The notes: generated by a model from the sequence alone, not told the origin. Positions 32,649-42,325 are shown, numbered from the stretch's first letter. The stretch: 64,000 nt of DNA from Hyphomonas sp. (GCF_017792385.1 NZ_CP051230.1:186001-250000); one strand, 5' to 3'. Program-made: numbers and translations.

Positions 32649-35636
32649 TCAGCCGTGAACCTTGTCCCAGGCCTTCACGGTCAGCGCATCACGCGGCGTG
32701 ATGTCGGGGAACGCCGGATCGGCGGTGGCCGGATCGAAATATTTCCAGCTGCGGCGGCATTTGATGCCACTTGCCTTTTCCGGATACACGACCACCCCGG
32801 CCGTGTCGTCCAGCGTGAATCCGCCGCCATTGCCGTTCGACGTATGCACAAGGTCGGCGCCGGACGTGATGAAGATGTCGGCCGGGCTTTCCCCGTCAAA
32901 TGCCTCGATCAAGGCCTGGTCGGCGATGTGGACCTTCGGCGCTGCTTCCAGCGAAGCACCGATCCGTTTCTCACGGCGTTCCACTTCCAGCGCACCGGTC
33001 ACAACGCGGCGCACCGTAAATATCTTCGCCCAGCGTGCGGCGAGCGCATCATCCTTCCAGCCCTCCGGCGTTTCCGGGAATTGCAGCAGGTGCACCGACT
33101 CGGCACGGTCCTTCATGTGGCTTTCGAGGAAGGCTTCCTCCATCGTGAACGGCATGACCGGGGCCAGCCAGGTCAACAGGCGTTCCAGCACGGCGGCCAT
33201 CACCGTGCGCGCGGCGCGGCGGCGGTTGCCATACACAGCGGTGTCCGTGTCCCAGGCCGCCTCGGTGTCGAAGCGCGGATCACAATAGAGGCTGTCCTTG
33301 CGGATATCGAAATAGACCGCCGAAAGATCAACGCCTGCGAAATTGATCAACAGCGCCATGACGCGCTTGAAGTCATAGACATTGTAGGCGGCACGGACCT
33401 GGTCATCCAGTTCCGCGAGACGGTGCAACACCCAACGCTCAAGGCTCGGCATCTTGTCATGCGGAAGGGCTTCGGCCTCGCTCCAGCCATCCAGCGCGCC
33501 AAGCAGGTAGCGCACCGTGTTGCGCAGCTTGCGATACGTCTCGACCGATCCCTTGATGATCTCGTCGGAGATGCGGAGGTCTTCGGTATAATCGCCGGAC
33601 GCCGTCCAGATACGGAGGATTTCGATGCCGTACTGTTTCTGGATTTCCTGCGGCTCGATCGTGTTGCCGATCGACTTCGACATCTTCTTGCCGTCGGCGT
33701 CCACGATGAAGCCATGCGTCAGCACCTGCTTGTACGGCGCCATGCCGCGCGTCGCACAGCTCTCCAGCAGGGAGGACTGGAACCAGCCGCGATGCTGGTC
33801 AGAGCCTTCCATGTAGAGGTCCGCCTGCCCGGTCTCCGCATCGATGATGCCGCGCTCACGCAGGGCAAAGGCATGCGTCGTGCCGGAGTCGAACCAGACA
33901 TCCAGAACGTCCGTCACCTTGTCCCACTCATTGGCCGACAGGCCGAGCGGCGACAGGAAGTCTTCCGCAGGCGTATCGAACCAGGCTTCGACGCCGCCCT
34001 GTGCGATCGCCGCCTTGATGGCTTCGTTCAGTTGCTCTGCCTGATCGGCAGCCAGCGCGGCCGTGTGCGGCTGGCCATCCTTGTTGACGAAGATTGTGAT
34101 CGGCACGCCCCAGTTGCGCTGGCGGGAGATCAGCCAGTCCGGACGGCCCTCCACCATGGCCTGCAGCCGGTTGCGGCCAACTGCCGGGAAGAATTCGGTG
34201 TCTTCGATGGCCTTCAGCGCATTCTCGCGCAGGCTCTTGCCGTTCGGGCCCGGCTTGTCCATCGAGATGAACCATTGCGGCGTCGCACGGCGGATCACCG
34301 GCGCCTTGGAGCGCCAGGAATGCGCGTCGCGGATCGTCGTCATGCCGCGCGCGAGCAGGTTCCCGCTCTCGGCCAGCAGCTTGATGACTTCCGGGTTCGC
34401 CTTGCCCTGCTCGCCCCGCTTCTTGCCGGACGTGCGGATGATATCGAGCCCCTGCAGCGCCTCCGGCAGCTCCGGGTGCTGATAAGCGCCATCCGGATTC
34501 ACGATGTCGCGAATATCAGAAGCCTTGCGCCCGGACGCGATCCAGACATTGAAGTCGTCCTCACCATGCGCCGGCGCCGTATGTACGAAGCCCGTACCCG
34601 CATCATCGGTGACGTGTTCGCCCGCGAGCAAAGGCACCTCATGCTGGAAGAACGCGTCCACCCCCGCCAGCGGATGGGTCAGCGAACCCAGCGATGCCGG
34701 ATCCACGTCTTCCACGCGTTTGAAACCGGTCACCTTGGCAGCGTCGAGGACGTCTTTTGCCAGCTTGTCCGCAAGGATCAGCTTGTCACCCGTCGCGGCG
34801 TACGGAGGAAATCCAAGCTCTTCCTCACTCATCACGGTCTCGACTTCGTAGAGCCCGTAAGAAATGCCAGTACTGTAGGACACGGCCTGATTGGCAGGGA
34901 TCGTCCACGGTGTCGTGGTCCAGATGACCAGCTGTGCACCATCATCACGCGACGGAACACCAAACTTCACCCAGATCACCGGCACCTTGCGGTCGTGGTA
35001 TTCCACTTCCGCTTCGGCCAGCGCCGTGCGTTCTACCGGGCTCCACATGATCGGCTTGGCGCCGCGCACCAGCGTGCCGCCCATCGCCATGCGAAGGAAC
35101 TCGCCCACGATGGAGGCTTCGCTCTCGAATTTCATCGTCAGGTACGGATTGTCCCACTCGCCCTCAATGCCGAGATTGCGGAACTCCGCCTTCTGCACGT
35201 CTACCCATTTGCCGGCATAGGCCCGGCAGGCGGCGCGGAAATCTCCGGGCGCGACGTCATCCTTGGTCTTGCCCTTGGAGCGGAACTCCTCCTCCACCTT
35301 CCACTCGATGGGCAGGCCGTGACAGTCCCAACCCGGCAGGTAGGAGGCGTCATGCCCGGTCATCTGGTGCGAGCGCACGATGATGTCCTTGACGATCTTG
35401 TTCATCGCCGTGCCGAGGTGAATATGGCCGTTCGCATAGGGCGGGCCGTCATGCAGAATCCACGGCTTCGCCCCGCGCGCCTTCGCATCGGCGCGGAGCT
35501 TTTCATACAGGTTCAGCTCGTCCCAGCGCTTGATCCAGTCGGGCTCGCGCTTGGGCAGCCCGCCCCGCATCGGAAACTCGGTGGCAGGCAGGAACAGCGT
35601 GTCGCGATAATCGCGGTCGGTCAGGGAATCGGTCAT
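32649..35636 (-). CDS. ileS: Isoleucyl-tRNA synthetase
   Basis: This 995-residue class I synthetase charges tRNA-Ile. The HIGH motif appears as YANGHIHLG near residue 60, and the KMSKS loop as KKMSKSIGN. The CP1 editing domain lies between them (with TTTPWTIPANQ near its start), and an anticodon-binding domain follows. No C-terminal zinc finger is seen. I chose the ATG at 35636 (MTDSLTDRDYRDTLFLP) because the longer frame adds an unrelated His-rich leader. The gene leads the ileS-lspA-DUF3035-M16 run. The upstream 35637-35832 holds no gene, only a weak CCCGG-type hairpin. Confidence 0.97.
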   Translation of the reverse strand: MTDSLTDRDYRDTLFLPATEFPMRGGLPKREPDWIKRWDELNLYEKLRADAKARGAKPWILHDGPPYANGHIHLGTAMNKIVKDIIVRSHQMTGHDASYLPGWDCHGLPIEWKVEEEFRSKGKTKDDVAPGDFRAACRAYAGKWVDVQKAEFRNLGIEGEWDNPYLTMKFESEASIVGEFLRMAMGGTLVRGAKPIMWSPVERTALAEAEVEYHDRKVPVIWVKFGVPSRDDGAQLVIWTTTPWTIPANQAVSYSTGISYGLYEVETVMSEEELGFPPYAATGDKLILADKLAKDVLDAAKVTGFKRVEDVDPASLGSLTHPLAGVDAFFQHEVPLLAGEHVTDDAGTGFVHTAPAHGEDDFNVWIASGRKASDIRDIVNPDGAYQHPELPEALQGLDIIRTSGKKRGEQGKANPEVIKLLAESGNLLARGMTTIRDAHSWRSKAPVIRRATPQWFISMDKPGPNGKSLRENALKAIEDTEFFPAVGRNRLQAMVEGRPDWLISRQRNWGVPITIFVNKDGQPHTAALAADQAEQLNEAIKAAIAQGGVEAWFDTPAEDFLSPLGLSANEWDKVTDVLDVWFDSGTTHAFALRERGIIDAETGQADLYMEGSDQHRGWFQSSLLESCATRGMAPYKQVLTHGFIVDADGKKMSKSIGNTIEPQEIQKQYGIEILRIWTASGDYTEDLRISDEIIKGSVETYRKLRNTVRYLLGALDGWSEAEALPHDKMPSLERWVLHRLAELDDQVRAAYNVYDFKRVMALLINFAGVDLSAVYFDIRKDSLYCDPRFDTEAAWDTDTAVYGNRRRAARTVMAAVLERLLTWLAPVMPFTMEEAFLESHMKDRAESVHLLQFPETPEGWKDDALAARWAKIFTVRRVVTGALEVERREKRIGASLEAAPKVHIADQALIEAFDGESPADIFITSGADLVHTSNGNGGGFTLDDTAGVVVYPEKASGIKCRRSWKYFDPATADPAFPDITPRDALTVKAWDKVHG

Positions 35637-35832
35637 GTCGGGCCTATGGCAGTTTTGGCGTGTTTTACGGAAATGCCGGGCAATGGCCACGGCTTTTTTT
35701 CATGCGTACAGAGCATGGGCTCCCGGCTTCGCGGCCCCGGGAAAACCGGGTCAGCGCGCAGCCGGGCGGCTAATTCGAATGCAGCATATCCGTGCCATGC
35801 CGCCTGCCTAGCAGGCGCGGCTTAACGAGTCA

Positions 35833-36369
35833 CTATTCCCATTCAGGCGGGGCCTCGGGCTCGACCAGCCCGGCCAGCCGTTCCGATACCTTGCCGCACA
35901 GCGTGTGGAACACACGCGCATTCTCGACCAGATTGGCCCAGCTGACCCCGTGATCGAGAATGACATAGCGTGACACCCGCACCTTCTGGCCATCGGACTT
36001 GTATAGAGAGATGGCAGGATAATCACGGTCAATCCCGGCAATCTCCTCAGATTCCGCCCTGGAGCCGTAAACCGCCATCAATTCCAGGCCGCGGCAATCC
36101 GATCCATCCGGAATGGCACACACGGCATAGGCGCCGAACGTCAGCCCTTCATCGAACTGGCCGAATACAAAGGGAGCGCCGTCGCCGGTGCGTCCCGCCG
36201 CGATGAATTTTGCATCGAGATCGGTCAACAATTGCCGGAGATCGTCCATCGAAACCGACTGAACCAGTTCGATCTGTTCAGGAGTCTCCGGTTCCGGCGT
36301 ACCGGATTGTGCCCCGGCTGGCATTGCGGCAGCCAGAACCAGGCCCGCACTCACGATCAGTTTCAACAT
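35833..36369 (-). CDS. YbjN-domain exported protein
   Basis: This 178-residue protein has a clear signal peptide (residues 1-20, cleaved after AGAQ). The mature domain includes LTDLDAKFIAAGRTGDGAPF and SLYKSDGQKVRVSRYVILDHG, matching YbjN-type sensory-fold proteins. YbjN proteins have been linked to motility, stress and secretion phenotypes, but a biochemical role is unknown. Two Cys (AVCAIPDGSDCRG) may be disulphide-bonded. It is a single gene on the minus strand, 83 nt downstream of ribF. Confidence 0.75.
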   Translation of the reverse strand: MLKLIVSAGLVLAAAMPAGAQSGTPEPETPEQIELVQSVSMDDLRQLLTDLDAKFIAAGRTGDGAPFVFGQFDEGLTFGAYAVCAIPDGSDCRGLELMAVYGSRAESEEIAGIDRDYPAISLYKSDGQKVRVSRYVILDHGVSWANLVENARVFHTLCGKVSERLAGLVEPEAPPEWE

Positions 36370-36452
36370 GGCCGTCCCTCAAACCATTGCGTTGAATCAC
36401 CTAGGGGATGAATGTGGCGGTGAATTGACAGGCGGGCAAGCTGGCCTGCCGA

Positions 36453-37376
36453 TCAGCTGGCCACCAGCTTCTTTTTCGCCTCGATCACATCCTTGCCCAT
36501 CTGGACCGTCATCAGCTCTACCGTCTCGAAATGCAGTTCTGGCCGGAGATAGGCGATCATCTGGACCTCGATCCAGCGGCCATAAATGTCACCGTCAAAA
36601 TCGAAGATATGCGCCTCCAGAAGCGGATCGCGCAGCCCTGTGGTCGGTGTCCGCCCGAAATTGGCCACGCCGGGCATCCAGTCGCCGTCCCGGTCAATGC
36701 GCACGCGCACGGCATAGACGCCATGCTTGGGATGAATCAGTTCGCCAAGATTTGTGTTGGCGGTGGGGTAGCCGAACTTTCGGCCGTTCTGCTCGCCCTG
36801 CATGACCGGCCCGTCTGCCACCCAGGGCCGGCCCAGTATCTCGGCGGCCACTTCCGGTTCGCCCGCCCGAAGCGCCTGCCGGATTGCAGTCGAGGAGGCC
36901 TTTTCGGACAGCGCCTTCACTTCCTCGACAATCGTGACGCCAAATCCGAGCGCGCGGCCAAGACTGGCAAGACGTTGGGCATGCCCCATCCGGCCGCGGC
37001 CAAATCGGAAATCGAACCCGACGGAGACATGACTGACCCCCAAACCGTCCACCAGAACCTGGCGGACAAATTCCTCATCCGTCTTCGAAGCCATTTCGCC
37101 ATTGAAGGGCAGCTCGAACACCGCATCGGCGCCCTCGCCCAGGATCGCTTCATTGCGCCGTTCCGGGCGGAATATGCGGAACGGCGGGTCCATCGGCCGG
37201 AAATAGGCATGTGGCGGCGGTTCGAACGTGGCAACTGAAAAGGCGCCCTCGCCCGCTTCCCGCGCCGCCGACATCACGGCCCTGTGGCCCGCATGCAGGC
37301 CGTCGAAATTGCCAAGGGCAATCGACGCGCCGCGTGCGGAGGCCGGCAGGCCGCGATAATCGGCAAAGACAGGCAT
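36453..37376 (-). CDS. ribF: Bifunctional riboflavin kinase/FAD synthetase
   Basis: This 307-residue enzyme makes FMN and FAD from riboflavin. The N-terminal adenylyltransferase domain has ALGNFDGLHAGHRAVM (about residues 20-35) and the STAIRQALRAG motif; the C-terminal kinase domain has FGYPTANTNLG. ATG 37376 shares one base with the stop of the MaoC gene (TGATG), with GGGAGG upstream. The coupling to MaoC is unusual functionally but tight in sequence. No FMN riboswitch was recognised upstream. Confidence 0.95.
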   Translation of the reverse strand: MPVFADYRGLPASARGASIALGNFDGLHAGHRAVMSAAREAGEGAFSVATFEPPPHAYFRPMDPPFRIFRPERRNEAILGEGADAVFELPFNGEMASKTDEEFVRQVLVDGLGVSHVSVGFDFRFGRGRMGHAQRLASLGRALGFGVTIVEEVKALSEKASSTAIRQALRAGEPEVAAEILGRPWVADGPVMQGEQNGRKFGYPTANTNLGELIHPKHGVYAVRVRIDRDGDWMPGVANFGRTPTTGLRDPLLEAHIFDFDGDIYGRWIEVQMIAYLRPELHFETVELMTVQMGKDVIEAKKKLVAS

Positions 37377-37807
37377 CAGGCCTCCCGGCTCGGCGCCACC
37401 ACTTCGGCTTCGCCGGTAATGACCCGCTTGCCATCCACGGTGCATGAGACCTTCAGAGTCACGCGGTTGCCGCGCGCCTTCTTCTCCGAGACTTCCGCGC
37501 GCACCGTGACCTCGTCACCAATATGAACCGGGCGCTTGAAGCGCATGGACAGGCCGACAAAGATCGCGCCGGGGCCCGGCAGATTGTTGCCAAGGATGCC
37601 GGAAATATAGCTGGCCGTCAGCGCACCATGGGCGATCCGCTTGCCGAACACGGTTTGTGCCGCGAATTCATCCGACATGTGCAACGGATTGAAATCCCCT
37701 GACACTTCCGCGAACCGCTGAATGTCGTTTTCGGTGATGATGTGGACCGTCTCGTGAGACATGCCGATGTCGAGGTCTTCAAACTTGTAACCGGTAAATA
37801 CGCTCAT
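37376..37807 (-). CDS. MaoC-like hot-dog hydratase (R-specific enoyl-CoA hydratase type)
   Basis: This 143-residue single hot-dog domain carries the catalytic dyad Asp38/His43 in SGDFNPLHMSDEFA and the family segment FGKRIAHGALTASYISG. It probably hydrates trans-2-enoyl-CoA to the (R)-3-hydroxyacyl form, as PhaJ does, or supports fatty-acid and polyhydroxyalkanoate metabolism. It overlaps ribF by a single base, suggesting co-translation. A 58-nt gap separates it from the HAD gene on the same strand. Confidence 0.88.
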   Translation of the reverse strand: MSVFTGYKFEDLDIGMSHETVHIITENDIQRFAEVSGDFNPLHMSDEFAAQTVFGKRIAHGALTASYISGILGNNLPGPGAIFVGLSMRFKRPVHIGDEVTVRAEVSEKKARGNRVTLKVSCTVDGKRVITGEAEVVAPSREA

Positions 37808-37865
37808 CCCGCTGGGGCTCCTGATTGCTTTTCGGCAGTTTCGTTACACGCTGCAGCGCAACACG

Positions 37866-38717
37866 TCACCATCTGAGGCCAGTCATGGCATAGGTGGCGA
37901 TCTCGCCATAGTCGGCCAGAAGGTCCGCCACCTCTGTCTGAAAATCCTGTCCATGCTCTTTCAGCCCGGTGCCGACATACAGGCCGTCAAATCCCTGCAG
38001 GCGTGCCCCGCGCATATCGGTGGTCGGGCTGTCGCCGATGCAGAGAATCCGCCCCCTGTTTTCGGCAGCCGTCCCCAGCCGTGCAATTGCGAGCTCGTAA
38101 ATGGCGGCATGCGGCTTGCCGGGATAGATGACGCGGCCCCCCATGTCTTCGTACAATTCGGCCAGCGCGCCGGCGCACCAGTGGAGCTTGCCGCCAATTC
38201 GCACCTGTTTGTCAGGATTGGCACAGATCATCGGGATGTTGCGATCCACGCCGGGACGCATCTCGTCGGCATAATCTGACGGGTGGTCATTCAGCGAGTC
38301 CCTGAGCCCGACGCACAGCAGCACATCGGCCTCCTCCGGTTCGCCAAAGGACAGGTCCAGCCCTTCATACAGGAACGGGTCGCGCTCCCATCGTGAATTG
38401 ACGCCCATCCGCCAGAAGACCTGATCCTTGCGACGCTGCAATTCTTCCCGCGTGGCATCGCCGGAAGACACGCAATCATCATAGGCCGCGGCAGGCACGC
38501 CAAGGGGTTCGAAATAGTCGATCACCTGCTGTTTCGGCACAGGCGCATTGGTGATCAGGCAGACCTTGCCGCCCCCTTCGCGAAACCGCACCAGGGCGTC
38601 ACACGCTGCGTCAAAGGCTGCACGTCCATTGTGGATGACGCCCCAGACATCACACAGGACGGCATCATACCGGTCCGCAATCTCGGACAGGCCGCCCGGA
38701 AATTTCAATTCAGTCAT
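37866..38717 (-). CDS. HAD-superfamily IIA hydrolase, TIGR01459 type
   Basis: This 283-residue phosphatase-like protein carries the HAD nucleophile motif as CDVWGVIHNG (Asp23), ITNAP as motif II, a Lys-containing PGKPHAAIYE, and the Mg-binding GDSPTTDMRGA. The C2-type cap lies between motifs II and III. It belongs to a group common in alphaproteobacteria and related to NagD and pyridoxal phosphatases. The substrate is unknown. I chose the ATG at 38717 because it aligns with the family start; the ribosome site there is weak. It lies 32 nt downstream of an unknown exported protein gene. Confidence 0.85.
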   Translation of the reverse strand: MTELKFPGGLSEIADRYDAVLCDVWGVIHNGRAAFDAACDALVRFREGGGKVCLITNAPVPKQQVIDYFEPLGVPAAAYDDCVSSGDATREELQRRKDQVFWRMGVNSRWERDPFLYEGLDLSFGEPEEADVLLCVGLRDSLNDHPSDYADEMRPGVDRNIPMICANPDKQVRIGGKLHWCAGALAELYEDMGGRVIYPGKPHAAIYELAIARLGTAAENRGRILCIGDSPTTDMRGARLQGFDGLYVGTGLKEHGQDFQTEVADLLADYGEIATYAMTGLRW

Positions 38718-38749
38718 ATGTTTCGACCTAGGGTGCGCGGCTTGGGCGG

Positions 38750-39241
38750 TCAATCACCAAAACCGCAGGCCTCCGCTGGCAATGGATTGAGCCGCCAGTG
38801 AACCGCCGTCGGGATCGATACGGCATGCGCGAGAAAGCATCCCTTCACCCGGGTCATGTGTCCGGCTCCCGACTCGGTGATCAGTGCTGGATCATAGTTG
38901 CAGGACACAAGGTTCGCCGCATGCAGGTCTGAATTTCCCATCCTTACTTCCAGGATCATGTGATTGGATCCGGTTCCAACCACGACCGTCTTGGCGTCGA
39001 CCGGGCCGAACTCGCATCCCTCCAGGCTGCCATAGCGGCCATCCGACAGCACCACGCTCGGCTCCAGCTCCGGCGCGATCCGCAGGTCCAGCAGCACGAT
39101 CCCTTCGCGCAAGCCCTGAAGCGCGATTGGCGCCTCATGGGGAATGGGTCCCGGCAGGTCTGCACGTATGATCGCAATCTGATCGGCATGGGACAGTCCG
39201 CCAATGGCGGCCGCGAGGAAAAGTGTGATTGCAAAACGCAT
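38750..39241 (-). CDS. Exported protein of unknown function
   Basis: This 163-residue protein has a signal peptide (MRFAITLFLAAAIGGLSHA). The mature part contains four Cys (GCEFG, VSCNY, GCFLA, EACGF), which could form two disulphides, consistent with a periplasmic fold. ATG 39241 is supported by GGGAGG 9-14 nt upstream. I do not recognise the family. It probably shares a transcript with the HAD gene 32 nt downstream. Confidence 0.65.
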   Translation of the reverse strand: MRFAITLFLAAAIGGLSHADQIAIIRADLPGPIPHEAPIALQGLREGIVLLDLRIAPELEPSVVLSDGRYGSLEGCEFGPVDAKTVVVGTGSNHMILEVRMGNSDLHAANLVSCNYDPALITESGAGHMTRVKGCFLAHAVSIPTAVHWRLNPLPAEACGFGD

Positions 39242-39386
39242 TGATCGTCCTCCCACGTCCCGTCATGTCACCATTCAATTGCGGCGGGACAAAGACCGGG
39301 CTTGCGCGGAATGGCCTGACCAGACGGTTTTATCTCCGGGAAATTTCTGCCATGTTCCATGTTGGGTTGTGAATGATGGACGGGTA

Positions 39387-40787
39387 ATGGGCAGCACAGA
39401 GCATTTCAGGCGATTTCGCATCATCGCCATCATCTATTTGTGCCTTGGGGCGTTTTCCTTGCTCAGTGGGACGGCTGCGCTGTTTGCCGGCACAGAGGCG
39501 AACCAGGAATTGTACCTTGGCCTGGTCGTGGTTGGCGCGATCATGACCGTGTGTGCCATCGGGGCCTACAATGCGTCCCGCAGCGCGTTCATCCTGCTCT
39601 TGCTGTTGATGGGTTCGGGGCCGTTTGTGGGTGGATGGGCTGTGGGCACGGTCGTCATCACCGCACTCCACGCCGGTGCGCTCACCTTCGGAACCTGGCA
39701 TGCATTTGCCTATTGGCGCGCGCAGAAGCCTCAAGGCCTCCCGGTACGGGGGAACGGCGTCCTGCGTTGGGCCGTGGCCGGGCTGATGGCCCCCGTGTGT
39801 CTTGGGCTCGTCGTCCTGATGGTTTGGCATCAAAATTCCGACATCGACGTCGAAATGGTGGCCGGGTCCGACATTCCGCCTGCGCATCTCGACTGGATGA
39901 TCGAACAGAAATTTCTCTTCCGGTCTGAACTCCCCATCTATTTCTACTCGGATGCCATCGCCTCAATCCGCGAAGACGGCAATTTGCTGACAGACAAGTA
40001 CGTGGGCGGCTGGCATGTCGACGATGACGGGGAACTCGTATCCTCCTGGGTCGCCCTCGGTGAGGTATGCCGGGTGGAACAACGCACTGAGGGAGACTGG
40101 CTCACCCCGGCCTATTACGTGTTCTATGAAGCCGGCGAAACGGATCCCTCCGCCGAGGTTTTCCTGCCGGTTTCGCAGAATGCGCCCGCGCGCTTTCTGG
40201 AACGTTTCAATCGCCTGAACAGCCGCCATCAGGATCAGGAGGTCGCCGATGCGTGCCGGGAAAACCGTGCAATCGACTGGAGCCGGGTCGCGGCGAACAA
40301 TGGTATTCAGGACCGTGTTGTGCCCGGCGATGCCGTAACCAAGTCGCAAAGACACTGGCTGTTGGGCGAGCAGTACCTACTGCCGGAAGAGACCATCTTG
40401 ATGTTCTACTCCTACGGCACCTATTCGATTGCCAAGGGCGGCTCGATGCTGACAGACCGCTTCTTCGGCGGCTGGCTCGAGACGGACGGCCAGCGGGACA
40501 GTCAATGGTTCAGGCTTGGCGAAATCTGCTCGCTGACCGAGGCAGACCCGACCGACGATGAGGCGCCATCATCCGTCAGCTATACCGCCACGGACGCCGA
40601 GGAGAACTGGCTGACCTTTGTGCTGTCGACGAAAGACAACGGCCATCTCCGCATGATCGAGAGTGTTCGCACAGCCAATCTGGATGCCCAGACAGAGGCG
40701 CAGCTTGCCGCCTGCCAAGCGAAGCGGACAGTAACGGCTTCCGCTCCGGGCGGTGGCACGTCAGCTGTCTCCAGCGAAGCCGAATGA
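39387..40787 (+). CDS. Membrane protein with duplicated ~118-residue C-terminal domain
   Basis: This 466-residue protein has about four N-terminal membrane spans (residues 11-35, 43-61, 66-92, 130-148). Two copies of one soluble domain follow, roughly residues 172-290 and 327-443. The copies align through EQKFLF/GEQYLL, YFYSDAIASI/MFYSYGTYSI, LLTDKYVGGW/MLTDRFFGGW and LGEVCRV/LGEICSL, and each ends with an Ala-Cys pair near its edge. The strand pattern resembles bacterial PH-like (YcxB) domains. ATG 39387 was chosen; a GTG at 39369 is possible. The function is unknown. The gene is alone on its strand. Confidence 0.7.
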   Translation: MGSTEHFRRFRIIAIIYLCLGAFSLLSGTAALFAGTEANQELYLGLVVVGAIMTVCAIGAYNASRSAFILLLLLMGSGPFVGGWAVGTVVITALHAGALTFGTWHAFAYWRAQKPQGLPVRGNGVLRWAVAGLMAPVCLGLVVLMVWHQNSDIDVEMVAGSDIPPAHLDWMIEQKFLFRSELPIYFYSDAIASIREDGNLLTDKYVGGWHVDDDGELVSSWVALGEVCRVEQRTEGDWLTPAYYVFYEAGETDPSAEVFLPVSQNAPARFLERFNRLNSRHQDQEVADACRENRAIDWSRVAANNGIQDRVVPGDAVTKSQRHWLLGEQYLLPEETILMFYSYGTYSIAKGGSMLTDRFFGGWLETDGQRDSQWFRLGEICSLTEADPTDDEAPSSVSYTATDAEENWLTFVLSTKDNGHLRMIESVRTANLDAQTEAQLAACQAKRTVTASAPGGGTSAVSSEAE

Positions 40788-40797
40788 CGTATATTGC

Positions 40798-42027
40798 CTA
40801 GCCGAAATTCGATAGCCGCTGGACCAGTTCCTGCGGCGGTGCGGTTTCTTCCATCAGGGAGGATTTGATCGGACGTGGCGCGCCGAACACATGGCCCTGG
40901 CCGTAGGGAATGTCGTATTCGAGAATCTCGACCACGCTGGCCTCGTCCTCGATCTTTTCCGCCACCACGGTCACGCCATAGCGGGAGAAGACGGCGCTGA
41001 CCTCCTCGCCATCAACGCGGCGATTGATTGAAGACACCGGGCGCGGGCCGGTCGGGTCCCGCAGCTGTTCCATAAGCAGCGTGCCGTTCATCTTCACAAA
41101 GCGGATGCCGGCCGACTGAAGCCGCGGCAGGTCCAGTTCCAAACTGTCGGCATGGTCGATCGAGAAGCGGAACCCGAGCGCTGTCAGCTTGTCCATATTG
41201 TCCCGCATGGCGCGCGAGCGCGTCTCGAACCGGTCGGCCGTGATCTCGAATATCACCGCGCCTGACAGGTCGCGATTCTCGGTCATGAAGTCCAGGAACA
41301 TCGGGAAGAAGGTCGTGTCTTCGAGCGAGGATGCTGAGATGTTACAGAACACGCCGACCCGGCGATCCCGTTCGGCCAGGCGGCGCACGATCTGGACGCA
41401 GCGGAACAGTGTGAAATTGTCGATGATGCCCATCAGCTTGGCGCGGCGCGCAGCATCCAGGAATTCCGCCGGCAGCACCAGCGAGCCGTCCGGACGGCGA
41501 AGGCGCGTAAAGCCTTCATAGAAGGACACACGGCGCTGCGGCAGCGACACGATCGGCTGCAGGTGCAGATCCACCCGGCCATCCTTCAGCGCATCGCGCA
41601 CATCACGCAGGATTGCGTCTTCCTCGGGCGCCATGACCGCGCCATTGCTGGTCTCGGCCAGCTTGTTCTCGAAACTCTTGGACAGCCGGTCGATCAGGCT
41701 TTCCAGCTGCTTCATTTCGGTCACCAGCGCATCCCGGCGCTCGGTCAGCTCGTGCTTGACGGTGGCCTCCACCGCATCGGTGCGGGCTTCCATGACCTCA
41801 ACCCGTTCAGACGAATCCCGGACGGTCCGCTCGACCTGGTCCATGCGCTCATCCAGACGGCGGCTGGACCGGCCGGCCTTCATCAGGATGTGGACCTGAC
41901 CCAGCAGGCCGGTCGCGATCGCGCCAGCGGCAATCGACATCGGCATGCCGACATCAGTCAGCGTGAACACGCCATAGCCGACACCGCCGCCGATCGCTGC
42001 GTAGAGGAGAAACAGAACGAAAGTCAT
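40798..42027 (-). CDS. tipF: TipF-like degenerate EAL-domain protein
   Basis: This 409-residue protein has two N-terminal spans (about residues 3-22, 30-49), a coiled coil (about 55-125) and an EAL domain. Catalytic Glu171 is present but in FYEGFTRL, where active enzymes have E-A-L, and canonical DDFG reads as SIDHAD. Asn229 (FCNIS), Glu261 (FEITA), Asp291 and Lys in VKMNG are retained. The architecture and pattern match Caulobacter TipF, a c-di-GMP-binding flagellar assembly factor; phosphodiesterase activity is doubtful. No flagellar gene is adjacent. A repeated GTTAAC palindrome lies just upstream. Confidence 0.78.
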   Translation of the reverse strand: MTFVLFLLYAAIGGGVGYGVFTLTDVGMPMSIAAGAIATGLLGQVHILMKAGRSSRRLDERMDQVERTVRDSSERVEVMEARTDAVEATVKHELTERRDALVTEMKQLESLIDRLSKSFENKLAETSNGAVMAPEEDAILRDVRDALKDGRVDLHLQPIVSLPQRRVSFYEGFTRLRRPDGSLVLPAEFLDAARRAKLMGIIDNFTLFRCVQIVRRLAERDRRVGVFCNISASSLEDTTFFPMFLDFMTENRDLSGAVIFEITADRFETRSRAMRDNMDKLTALGFRFSIDHADSLELDLPRLQSAGIRFVKMNGTLLMEQLRDPTGPRPVSSINRRVDGEEVSAVFSRYGVTVVAEKIEDEASVVEILEYDIPYGQGHVFGAPRPIKSSLMEETAPPQELVQRLSNFG

Positions 42028-42056
42028 TACGTCAGCACCCGATACAACCCATGAAT

Positions 42057-42083
42057 GTTAACAGCTAGGCCCAATTGGTTAAC
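42057..42083 (-). promoter_or_regulatory. Twin GTTAAC palindromes upstream of tipF
   Basis: Two identical GTTAAC hexamers at 42057-42062 and 42078-42083 are 21 bp apart (two helical turns), with the palindrome CCAATTGG (42071-42078) adjoining the second. They lie 30-56 nt before the tipF start, where an operator or dimer-pair binding site would sit. CtrA half sites look similar (TTAAC), but the canonical N7 spacing is not present. The rest of 42028-42325 shows nothing I can support. Confidence 0.35.
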
Positions 42084-42325
42084 GAATTGCGAGGAATTGA
42101 AGGAAATTGTCGACTGCGGTCTTTCCGTCACAGCGCCGTTGCAAACAAGCCACAATCCCAGCTGACCAAGCATGGCAGGGGTCGCGCACTTGGACAAGGT
42201 GCTGCGTGCGCGGGCGCCCGGGTTCGGCCCCTCTGCGACACTGCTGAAACCCGGAATCAGGGCCGCCAGGCCTGCACGGAGACCCATTCGCAATCATCTG
42301 TGGAAAAACAGCGAATTCAGGTGTT

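Noticed and set aside
32496..35825. 1109-codon open frame on the plus strand
   Set aside because: It is antisense to ileS, whose HIGH and KMSKS motifs are intact. The translation is Arg/His/Leu-rich with no domain.
42027..42325. Two short minus-strand frames upstream of tipF
   Set aside because: Arg/Pro-rich translations without ribosome sites or similarity; treated as intergenic.
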